64,000 nucleotides of DNA. It comes from Pseudomonadota bacterium (GTDB lineage: Bacteria > Pseudomonadota > Gammaproteobacteria > Steroidobacterales > Steroidobacteraceae). The stretch is from NCBI GenBank assembly GCA_023391815.1, contig JAEWAF010000129.1, positions 15,532 through 79,531 on the forward strand. Reading direction: 5' to 3'. The translations under genes and the position numbers were made by a program. Under the pieces are notes generated by a model. It did not search any database. It was not told the origin of the DNA and was given only the letters and a program-made list of their open reading frames with translations. Each line of letters starts with the position of its first letter. The first letter of the stretch is position 1. Shown here piece after piece: positions 52,565-60,288 of the stretch.

Positions 52565-53935
52565 TCAAATGATCTCGAAGTATCTCGCCAGCTCCCAATC
52601 CGTAATGTGCTTGCGGAACTCGCGTTCTTCCCATTCCCGCGTGGCGGCGAAGTGATCGACGAACGCATCCCCAAAGTATTCGCGGGCCATGCGCGATCGT
52701 TTCAAGCGTTGGGCCGCATCCCACAAGGTCCGTGGCAGCGCCAGCCGCTCCGGAAACGTGTGATCGTAAGCGTTGCCTTCGACCATCGGTTCGGGCTCGA
52801 TGCGATGCTCGATGCCATACAGACCTGAGCCGAGGGCCGCCGCAAGAATGATGTATGGATTCGCGTCGGCCGCCGCGACTCGATACTCCACACGCTGTGA
52901 CTTCGCGCTCCCCGGAATGACACGCAACGCGCACGTCCTGTTCTCGACGCCGACGGTCGACTCCGTCGGTGCCCAGAAGCCCGGAATCAAGCGGGTATAG
53001 GAGTTGACCGTCGGGGCCACCATCGCAAGCAGCTCCGGCATGAGTTGCTGTAGACCGCCGAGGAAGTGACGCATGGTCTGACTCATCTGATGCGGCTGGT
53101 TGGAATCGTGGAAGACCGGCTTGCCGTCGCGATCCTTGAGCGACAGATGAATGTGACCGCTCTGGCCGGGCCAGTCGCGCGACCACTTCGCCATGAAGGT
53201 CGCCATCATGTTGTTGCGCTGGGCGAGCACCTTGATGAACGTTTTGAACAAAGCCGCTTTGTCCGCCGACGCCAGCGCCGCGTCGAAGGCGATGGCCGCT
53301 TCGATCACGCCCGGCCCGGTTTCCTCGTGCAGACCTTCGATGCCGAAGTCCATGGCTTCGCAGGTCGCGAGCAGCTGACGATAAAAATCCGACGCGGTCG
53401 AGTTGCGAATCACCGAATAACCGAACCAGCCCGGCGCCATCGGTTTCAGATCGCGATAATGCTTGGCACGCACCGACTCGGGCGTTTCATCGAAAAAGAA
53501 CACTTCGTATTCGAAGCCCGCGTAGGCTTGGAAGCCGAGCTTCGCGGCTTTGTCGAGCACGCGCCGAAGCACGCCGCGCGGGCAGATCTGTTCCGCCGGC
53601 CCGGTGAACTCGCTCAAGAACAGCAGATTGTCAGCCTCGAACGGCAGCGGTCGACACGTTTCGGGGAGGATGCGCACCGGCGCGTCCGGATAACCCGTGT
53701 GCCAGCCGGTGAACTTCACGTTGTCGTACAGCTGGTCCTGGCAGTCCCAGCCGAGCACCACATCGCAGAAGCCGTAGCCGCTCTCGAGTGCGGAAATGAA
53801 CTTCGCACGCGACATGTACTTGCCGCGCATGATTCCGTCTGTATCGAACACACCCACTTTGACGTGCGACAGCCCGCGCTGCTCGACGATGGCTCGGGCG
53901 TCGGCAGCGCTTTTGACCTGGCGAGGTTCGATCAT
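52565..53935 (-). CDS. Glutamine-synthetase-family gamma-glutamyl-amine ligase
   Basis: A 456-residue GS-fold enzyme of the gamma-glutamylpolyamine/ethanolamide synthetase type, not a housekeeping GlnA. Metal-site glutamates are seen in GFEYEVFFF and LHEETGPGVIE, and GQSGHIHLSL and SQRVEYR supply ATP and glutamate-binding residues; the Tyr adenylylation site of GlnA is missing. It would join glutamate to an amine using ATP. The operon (permease upstream with an ATGA overlap, aldehyde and alcohol dehydrogenases downstream) fits ethanolamine better than putrescine because an alcohol dehydrogenase takes the place of an amine oxidase. Confidence 0.9.
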   Translation of the reverse strand: MIEPRQVKSAADARAIVEQRGLSHVKVGVFDTDGIMRGKYMSRAKFISALESGYGFCDVVLGWDCQDQLYDNVKFTGWHTGYPDAPVRILPETCRPLPFEADNLLFLSEFTGPAEQICPRGVLRRVLDKAAKLGFQAYAGFEYEVFFFDETPESVRAKHYRDLKPMAPGWFGYSVIRNSTASDFYRQLLATCEAMDFGIEGLHEETGPGVIEAAIAFDAALASADKAALFKTFIKVLAQRNNMMATFMAKWSRDWPGQSGHIHLSLKDRDGKPVFHDSNQPHQMSQTMRHFLGGLQQLMPELLAMVAPTVNSYTRLIPGFWAPTESTVGVENRTCALRVIPGSAKSQRVEYRVAAADANPYIILAAALGSGLYGIEHRIEPEPMVEGNAYDHTFPERLALPRTLWDAAQRLKRSRMAREYFGDAFVDHFAATREWEEREFRKHITDWELARYFEII

Positions 53936-55494
53936 GATGCGGTGTCAACCTTGGTGGTGCCGTAACCTTCGCGCTCCGGATGACCGTGCTGTCCGCCCGT
54001 GATCGCGAACTCTTCCTCCGGCGACAGCACCAGTTTGTGACGACCCACGAACGCAAAATACAAAACGCCGGCGACGTACCAGGCCAGCGCCGAGTACACG
54101 CCGGCCCGATAGCCGGGATCCTGCAGCTGGAAGTACAACGTGACGAGCGCGATCACGACGGTCGCCGCCGCGCCGGGAACGCCGAGCGGGCTGCGATAGG
54201 GTCGCTCGATGTTCGGCATGTTCCTGCGTAACAGGATGAATGAGATGCCTTGGAACGCGTACGAGATCATGGCGCCGAACACCGCCATGTTCAGTAACGT
54301 TGCGCCGATGATCGCGCCGCCTTTCTCGGCGCCACGCGAGAACCAGACCGCGAGGATCACCGCCAGACCGATGGATGCACCAGTGAACAATGCGATGTGC
54401 GGAGTCTTGCGTGAGCCGTGGGTGATCGACATCGCCGCCGGGTAGTAGCCCGCGCGTGACAGGGAATAAATCTGTCGACCGAACGCGAAAATGATCGTGT
54501 GGAAGCTCGCGATCAGGCCGATCACGGCGAGCAGTGCCAGCAGCTTCGCGATGTCGCCGGCGAAGATCACACGGAAGCCGTCGAGCAACGGCTCGGTCGA
54601 TGTGGCCAGCGAATATGCGCCGTGCAGCTTGCCGTCCTGCGCCGCGCCGATGGATGCGTTCAGCAGCATGATCATCAGCGCCGAGACCATCAGCGTGAAC
54701 ATGCCGAAGATGAGGCCCTTCGGCATATCCCGTTTCGGGTCGACCGATTCCTCGGCGGCGAGCGGCAATTCCTCGATCGCAAGGAACAACCAGACCGCGA
54801 ATGGCAGGGCGGCGAGCACGCCTTTCCAGCCGAATGGCAGGAACGCGCCGCCGCCTTGTACCAGTTCCATGGGCTTGCCTTCCGGGTCGGCCGCGATGTT
54901 CAACGCCCAGCGCGAGAAGTCAGCGTGTGGAATCGCGCTGATCCAGAACACCACCAGCACTGCCAGTGCCAGCACGGTGACCACGACGGAAATCTTGAAT
55001 GACAGCTCCACTCCCGCGTAATTGAGCAGCACGAACAGCAGATAACAGCCGATCCACCACAACGGCTGATACGCCGCTGGAGTTTCGAAGATGCCGGTGA
55101 GATACGAGCCGATGAAGAACACGATCACCGCCGGCGTCATGATGTACTCGATGCTCTCGGCCAGACCGGTGATGAATCCGCCCCACGGGCCCATGGCGCT
55201 GCGAGCGAATGAGTACGCGCCGCCGGTGTGAGGCAATGCCGGAGACATTTCCGCGAGGCTGAAGATCAACCCCAGATACATGATGGCGATGATGATGGCG
55301 GCGATGAACAGGCCGCCCCAGCCGCCGGCGCCGATGCCTAGATTCCAGCCGGAGAAATGACCGGAGATGACCGCGCCGACGCCCAGCGCCCATAACGACC
55401 AGACTCGCGCGTGGCGCCGTAGCCCGCGCTTCTCGAAGTAATCCTTACCGGCGTTCTGATAGGTGACGCCGCCGACAGTCTTCTTGTCCGTCAT
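53932..55494 (-). CDS. APC-family permease (ethanolamine-permease-like)
   Basis: A 520-residue transporter with 12 helices. The start of helix 1, SLWALGVGAVISGHFSGWN, and the GGAYSFARSAMGPWGGFITG segment resemble the ethanolamine permease group of the APC family. It has a ~40-residue N-terminal cytoplasmic tail and a charged C-terminus. ATG 55494 starts MTDKKTVGG; the frame is open 45 bp more with no homology. It leads the operon and overlaps the ligase gene by 4 bp. An amino-acid or other amine substrate is possible. Confidence 0.87.
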   Translation of the reverse strand: MTDKKTVGGVTYQNAGKDYFEKRGLRRHARVWSLWALGVGAVISGHFSGWNLGIGAGGWGGLFIAAIIIAIMYLGLIFSLAEMSPALPHTGGAYSFARSAMGPWGGFITGLAESIEYIMTPAVIVFFIGSYLTGIFETPAAYQPLWWIGCYLLFVLLNYAGVELSFKISVVVTVLALAVLVVFWISAIPHADFSRWALNIAADPEGKPMELVQGGGAFLPFGWKGVLAALPFAVWLFLAIEELPLAAEESVDPKRDMPKGLIFGMFTLMVSALMIMLLNASIGAAQDGKLHGAYSLATSTEPLLDGFRVIFAGDIAKLLALLAVIGLIASFHTIIFAFGRQIYSLSRAGYYPAAMSITHGSRKTPHIALFTGASIGLAVILAVWFSRGAEKGGAIIGATLLNMAVFGAMISYAFQGISFILLRRNMPNIERPYRSPLGVPGAAATVVIALVTLYFQLQDPGYRAGVYSALAWYVAGVLYFAFVGRHKLVLSPEEEFAITGGQHGHPEREGYGTTKVDTAS

Positions 55495-55622
55495 GCGATT
55501 CTCCCTTCCAAAGGAATGCCAATCGCTCGCGACCCACATTCCTTGTCACTGTTGTTATCGAGGATGAATGCGACGAATCGACTATACGCCGACCACGTGC
55601 GGGCCGCGCAAGCCAGGAAAGA

Positions 55623-56651
55623 TCAGGAGGCGAGCTCGATGGCCGGCGGCTCCGCGACGCTCGTTATCGGTGCGGCCATGGCGATGCGGTTGCGTCCCTG
55701 GCACTTGGCTTTGTAGAGCGCCTGGTCGGCCGCGCGTAGCAGTACATCCGGGGCTGTATCGTGGAAGCCGGGCGTGCCCGGTGCGATCGCGGCGACGCCG
55801 CCACTGATTGTGATGCGCTCGCCGGAGTCGACGGATCCGCTGGCAATGGCCATCCGCCAGATCCGGCGGCGCAAGCGTTCCGCATACAGCCCGGCGCGGT
55901 GAGCATCCACGCCGGGCAGGATCACCGCGAACTCTTCGCCACCGTAGCGGGCCACCAGATCGCCGCCGCGCCGGAAGCTTTCATCCAGGGTGCGGGCCAC
56001 CCGGCGCAACACCTCGTCGCCATGGGCATGACCATAGCTGTCGTTGAAATGCTTGAACTCATCCAGATCCAGGAAGATCAACGACAGCGGCCGCTGTTCG
56101 CGGCGGGCCCGGCGCACTTCGCGATCCAGGGTCCGGTCGAAATGACGGCGGTTGGCGATGCCGGTGAGGGGATCGACGGCGACCAGATGGCGCAGGCGCC
56201 GATTGGCGGTTTCCAGGGCGAGCCGGAGCCGGCTTAGCTCCTCGTTGCGCGTTTCCAGCGCATGGGTGCGCTCGCGGACCCGCTTCTCCAAATCGTCACG
56301 GGCTGCCTGCAGCTCGGCTTCGACGTGCTGGCGTTGCGCGAGTTCGATTTCCAGCTCCCGGGTGCGTCGGGCCAGGCGGCCGTGCAGGACCAGGACGCGC
56401 GCCAAAGCGGCAATAACTGTCAGCGCCAGAGCTGCGACCACTCCGATCGACAGATACGCGGTTACGAGCTCGAGGTCGAAGGCAGTCGGCGGCGCCACGG
56501 ATCTCCACCCATCGGCCGGAACGGGGCCAATCAAAGCATAGTGGCCGCTTTCGCGGTATCGGACTTTATGGAAGCCCGGCTGTCGTTCACTTGTGTCATG
56601 CCTGGCGGATGCTTGACGCCTCGGACGCGCCTCGGGAAACTTGCCGGCCAT
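55623..56651 (-). CDS. Membrane diguanylate cyclase (GGDEF)
   Basis: A 342-residue protein: an N-terminal part that is only partly periplasmic, one membrane helix (YLSIGVVAALALTVIAALARVLVL), a coiled coil (TRELEIELAQRQHVEAELQA) and a GGDEF domain with the active site RYGGEEFAV. An allosteric I-site, RGGD, sits five residues before GGEEF, so product inhibition is expected. It would make cyclic di-GMP. The ATG 56651 lies 18 bp from the divergent gshA start, so the two share a very short promoter gap; a later start is possible. Confidence 0.87.
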   Translation of the reverse strand: MAGKFPEARPRRQASARHDTSERQPGFHKVRYRESGHYALIGPVPADGWRSVAPPTAFDLELVTAYLSIGVVAALALTVIAALARVLVLHGRLARRTRELEIELAQRQHVEAELQAARDDLEKRVRERTHALETRNEELSRLRLALETANRRLRHLVAVDPLTGIANRRHFDRTLDREVRRARREQRPLSLIFLDLDEFKHFNDSYGHAHGDEVLRRVARTLDESFRRGGDLVARYGGEEFAVILPGVDAHRAGLYAERLRRRIWRMAIASGSVDSGERITISGGVAAIAPGTPGFHDTAPDVLLRAADQALYKAKCQGRNRIAMAAPITSVAEPPAIELAS

Positions 56652-56669
56652 TTCCAGTTCTGATCAGAC

Positions 56670-58253
56670 ATGAGCAGCTCCGGCATCGACCGCGCCTTCG
56701 AGCGTCGCCTGGCGACGCTGATCAATACCCGCGAGCCGCGTGTCCTGCAGAACGGCCTGAAGGGCGTGGAGAAAGAGTCGTTGCGCGTCTCCGCCGACGG
56801 CCGCATCGAGCACAGCCCGCATCCGCTCGCGCTCGGTTCGGCGCTCGCCCACGAGCACATCACCACCGACTATTCGGAAGCGTTGATCGAGCTGGTGACG
56901 CCCGCGTTCCGCGAGTCCTGGCAACTCCTGCAATATCTGTGCGATCTGCATCAGTTCGTGTACCGCCATCTGGGCGAGCAGTTGCTCTGGGCAACCAGCA
57001 TGCCCTGCATGCTGACCGGCGATGCTGAGATCCCGATCGCGCGCTACGGCCGCTCGAACATCGGCCAGATGAAAGAGGTGTACCGGCTCGGCCTGGGCAA
57101 TCGTTACGGCCGGATGATGCAAGCGATTTCCGGCGTGCACTTCAATTACTCCTTTCCACAGACGTTCTGGCCGGTGCTGGCCGAGGTCCTGCAGGAGTCG
57201 CGGGCCGAACAGGAGTTCATCTCGGCGCAATATTTCTCGTTGCTCAGAAATTACCGGCGCCATGGCTGGCTGATTCTGTATCTGTTCGGCAACTCGCCGG
57301 CGCTGTGCAGCTCGTTCGTGCGCGGCCGTGATCATCAATTGGAAACATTCGCGTCCGGCACGCTTTATGCTCCGTATGCGACGTCGCTTCGGATGAGCGA
57401 CCTCGGCTATCGCAACAAGAGCCAGGCCGGGGTGCAGATCTCGGTCAACAGTCTCGACGAATATGTTCGCGATCTGACGGCGGCGGTGAGCACGCCCCAT
57501 CCGGAATATCAGAAGCTCGGTGTCAAAGTCGACGGCGAGTACCGCCAGCTCAATGCCAATCTGCTGCAGATCGAGAACGAGTATTACAGTTACATCCGGC
57601 CGAAGCGGGTGGCCCGCTCCGGCGAACATCCTTCGCAGGCCTTGCGTCGTGGCGGCGTCGAATACGTCGAATTCCGCGCGCTCGACGTGAGTGCGTTCGA
57701 TCCGGTCGGCGTCAATCAGAACAAACTGCGCTTTCTTGAAGCATTCGCGGCGTTGTGTGTGCTGAAACAGAGCGATCCCATCGACGCCAGCGAGCAGGCA
57801 CACCTGGATGCCAACCACGCGATCGTCGCGCGCCGCGGCCGTGAGCCGGGTTTGAAATTAAATCGCAATGGGCGCCCGGTAGAGTTGCGCACCTGGGCGC
57901 TGGAGCTCATCGATTCGATGCGCGGCATCTGCGAGCTGCTGGACGAAGGCGATGAGCGCAAGCCGTATATGGCGGCGTTGGACTTGCAACAGACCAAGAT
58001 CGATGAGGTGGATCGCACGCCTTCGGCGCGGACCTTGCAAGAGTTGCGCACGACCGGTGAAAGTTTTGCTCAGTTCGCGCTGCGGATGTCCCGCGTGCAC
58101 AAAGCATATTTTCTGGACCTGTATCCGCCCAACGAGCAGCGCCTGGCGGAATTCAGTGCCGAAGCGGCAGCGTCGCTCGAGCGGCAGGCGCAGATCGAGG
58201 CCGCCGACGACATGACTTTCGACCAGTTTCTGCGCGAGTATTTTGCAAGATAG
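56670..58253 (+). CDS. gshA: Glutamate-cysteine ligase (gammaproteobacterial type)
   Basis: A 527-residue enzyme for the first step of glutathione synthesis. Standard blocks are GLKGVEKESLRVSADGRIEH, TDYSEALIELVTPAF, MQAISGVHFNYSFP and EYVEFRALDVSAFDPVGV. Length is typical of the Escherichia coli-like class. ATG 56670 is used. It is flanked by two diguanylate cyclase genes but has no operon partner. Confidence 0.96.
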   Translation: MSSSGIDRAFERRLATLINTREPRVLQNGLKGVEKESLRVSADGRIEHSPHPLALGSALAHEHITTDYSEALIELVTPAFRESWQLLQYLCDLHQFVYRHLGEQLLWATSMPCMLTGDAEIPIARYGRSNIGQMKEVYRLGLGNRYGRMMQAISGVHFNYSFPQTFWPVLAEVLQESRAEQEFISAQYFSLLRNYRRHGWLILYLFGNSPALCSSFVRGRDHQLETFASGTLYAPYATSLRMSDLGYRNKSQAGVQISVNSLDEYVRDLTAAVSTPHPEYQKLGVKVDGEYRQLNANLLQIENEYYSYIRPKRVARSGEHPSQALRRGGVEYVEFRALDVSAFDPVGVNQNKLRFLEAFAALCVLKQSDPIDASEQAHLDANHAIVARRGREPGLKLNRNGRPVELRTWALELIDSMRGICELLDEGDERKPYMAALDLQQTKIDEVDRTPSARTLQELRTTGESFAQFALRMSRVHKAYFLDLYPPNEQRLAEFSAEAAASLERQAQIEAADDMTFDQFLREYFAR

Positions 58254-58608
58254 AGTCGCGCGCCCGCGCTGATCCCGGGCGGCACTGCAAATTCACCTGC
58301 TCGAGCGAATCCGGATATCGCAGCGCCGCGATTTAGCGGGTGAATATTATTTTTCACACCGACTAGCACAAGTTATTAGCGGGCGTTACATTCGGCTTCC
58401 TGGTTAGCGCATCGGTCGATCGAACATAATCGAGCGATTTTGAATGCGTACCCACGTCTGTCGAGTGTCTAGCGCACGGAAGTCTCAACGAAGACGACCC
58501 AGGTTCCAGAACTGAGAACTGCGCACGCTTTTGCGATCGGGTGAGAAATAACATGGGCACGTTTTTTTCATTCGAAGTTGCGTGAGTGCGCTCCGCCGAC
58601 TGACTTTT
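58254..58608. other. Gene-free stretch between gshA and a small reading frame
   Basis: About 355 bp with no gene. The middle (58340-58600) is less GC-rich than its surroundings, with runs such as ATTATTTTTCACA and GTTTTTTTCATTC, as expected for a promoter region or long leader of the small gene and diguanylate cyclase. I could not place a convincing -35/-10 pair or a terminator for gshA. Confidence 0.5.
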
Positions 58609-58830
58609 ATGAGCACAGTAATCAAACCCGTCAGCCAGATCATCAGCGGAGGATCGGCGGCCAATGCCGATCAGCTCGGTAACGCCATCGCCTTGACGGC
58701 GCCGGAAGTCGGCATCGACACGGTGATCGAACCGAATATCGAATCCACCGGAGGCTGGGATGCCTACGAAGTTTGGCGCCGCCTGATCAAGGACGCGCGC
58801 GACCGTCGCAAACATCAGGATTCGATCTAA
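58609..58830 (+). CDS. Small hypothetical protein overlapping a diguanylate cyclase gene
   Basis: A 73-residue frame without a signal peptide or known motif. The N-terminal half is small and neutral (SQIISGGSAANADQLGNAIA), then acidic (TAPEVGIDTVIEPNIESTGG), and it ends in an amphipathic basic helix (WDAYEVWRRLIKDARDRRKH). No good ribosome site precedes the ATG; GTG 58582 adds nine residues. It overlaps the TTG start of the next gene by 58 bp in another frame. The natural-looking composition argues for coding, but it may be a leader peptide or part of the next gene after a frameshift. Confidence 0.5.
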   Translation: MSTVIKPVSQIISGGSAANADQLGNAIALTAPEVGIDTVIEPNIESTGGWDAYEVWRRLIKDARDRRKHQDSI

Positions 58831-60083
58831 TCCCCGAGCCGGCGACAAAATCAGGTTACGCAGGCGGTGCGGATGCGCCGCCCCAGTCTGCTTACGCTCT
58901 GCAGCTCCAGCGCGGCTTTCAGCGCCTGGAGTTCGACAATCCCGATCTGGAACGCCGTTTCCGGCGCGCGCATCTCGCTAAAAGTCGCGCTCAGATCAGT
59001 CGTAACCTGCTGCTCGGCATCGGCTTCGTCATCGGTTTCTCGGCACTGACTCATCTGGTCCTGCCGGCGGCGGTGAATCGGCCGCTCGATCTCATCCGAC
59101 TCACGGTGCTCGGGCCGATCTTCCTGAGCGCGCTCCTGCTGGTGCATAGCAGGCTATATCAACGCTGGTATCCCATCGTGTGCCCGTACGGGGCCGCCCT
59201 GTTCGGCATCGGCGTGGTGGTGCTCGCGGTGATCGCGGCCACTCAAGGCGTCAGTCTGATCGCCTCGGTGGTGCTGGCCATGATCTACAACTACTTGATG
59301 CTGGGCCTGGCATTCCGTCCCGCACTCACTGCTTCAGTGCTGGTGCTGATTTCGTATCCCGCGATCGCGACGTTCGCCGGCATGCCGGCATCCCAACGGT
59401 TGGTGGATGTAGGTGTATTGCTGTTCGCCAATGCCATCGGTGCGATTGTTTGTTATTCGCTGGAGCGCGCCAACCGCACCAACTTCCTCGAATCGCAGCT
59501 GCTGATGGAAACGGCGCGACGTGATGGATTGACCGGCATCGCCAACCGTCGCACCTTCGATGAGCACGTCGATCGGGTCTGGGCGCAGGCGGCGCGCGAA
59601 GGCCGGCCGCTGACCCTGCTGATGATCGATATCGATCATTTCAAAGCGTACAACGATCGCTTCGGTCACCAGGCGGGCGACGAATGCCTGCGGCGGGTCG
59701 CGTGGTCGTTGAGCAACCATGCGCGTCGTCCGCTGGACATCGCGGCTCGTTATGGCGGCGAGGAATTCGCGATGGTTCTCTACGACGCGGGTCGTCCTCA
59801 TGCTGAGGACATGGCGCGACAGATCCAGGCCGGTATCGAAGCGCTGGCCATCACGCACGGCGCAGCGACAGGCTCGGTCAAACGACTGACCGTGAGCATC
59901 GGCATTGCGTGCGTCCAGCCGATGAGCGATCGCAGCCACTATGGCTTCATCCAGCTCGCGGACGAGGCGCTATACGCGGCCAAGGAGCGCGGCCGCGATT
60001 GCATCGTCATCATGGACAAGGAATACGGCGACCTCACCACCGGCTCGTTTCGCAAGGAAGCGAAGGCCGGAGTTGCTCACTGA
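58773..60083 (+). CDS. Membrane diguanylate cyclase with multi-helix sensor (GGDEF)
   Basis: A 436-residue protein with an N-terminal cytoplasmic segment, about six membrane helices between residues ~85 and 235 (NLLLGIGFVIGFSALTHLVL; LIASVVLAMIYNYLML) and a GGDEF domain with RYGGEEFAMVLYD. An I-site RPLD lies five residues before GGEEF. The start is a problem: the only start codon in frame is TTG 58773, inside the small gene upstream, and no ribosome site is clear. The first 55 residues are not conserved-looking, so the true start may differ. Function: cyclic di-GMP synthesis in response to an unknown signal. Confidence 0.85.
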   Translation: MAPPDQGRARPSQTSGFDLIPEPATKSGYAGGADAPPQSAYALQLQRGFQRLEFDNPDLERRFRRAHLAKSRAQISRNLLLGIGFVIGFSALTHLVLPAAVNRPLDLIRLTVLGPIFLSALLLVHSRLYQRWYPIVCPYGAALFGIGVVVLAVIAATQGVSLIASVVLAMIYNYLMLGLAFRPALTASVLVLISYPAIATFAGMPASQRLVDVGVLLFANAIGAIVCYSLERANRTNFLESQLLMETARRDGLTGIANRRTFDEHVDRVWAQAAREGRPLTLLMIDIDHFKAYNDRFGHQAGDECLRRVAWSLSNHARRPLDIAARYGGEEFAMVLYDAGRPHAEDMARQIQAGIEALAITHGAATGSVKRLTVSIGIACVQPMSDRSHYGFIQLADEALYAAKERGRDCIVIMDKEYGDLTTGSFRKEAKAGVAH

Positions 60084-60181
60084 GGAACTTCTTTCGCCAG
60101 TGCCCGGCCCGCTGCGTGCGTGGCTAGCGGTGTCATCGTCGCCGCCGATACTTTGATCTCGAAACCCTATTGGCCTCGGTC

Positions 60182-60209
60182 TTGCAGGGGTTGCGCCTGT
60201 CGCTATGAT
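60182..60209 (+). promoter_or_regulatory. Sigma-70 promoter of the pyruvate carboxylase gene
   Basis: TTGCAG (60182-60187) and TATGAT (60204-60209) are 16 bp apart; the -10 box is a five-of-six match. The predicted start of transcription falls near 60216, about 73 bp before the ATG at 60289. Confidence 0.5.
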
Positions 60210-60245
60210 CGATGGATCTCGCTGCCCCGGCAGCTCCATCCATCG
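60210..60245. promoter_or_regulatory. Two-part inverted repeat at the pyc transcription start
   Basis: CGATGGAT (60210-60217) pairs with ATCCATCG (60238-60245), and inside it GCTGCC (60221-60226) pairs with GGCAGC (60229-60234). The structure begins right after the -10 box, so it overlaps the predicted transcription start. It could be an operator for a dimeric repressor or a 5' hairpin in the mRNA. Confidence 0.55.
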
Positions 60246-60288
60246 ACTATCACAAGCCCGGCAGTTAGCGCGGGCGGCGAGTCTTGTC

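Noticed and set aside
49982..55494. Labelling the operon as puuABCD putrescine degradation
   Set aside because: There is no gamma-glutamylputrescine oxidase or hydrolase, and an iron alcohol dehydrogenase is present in place of the oxidase.
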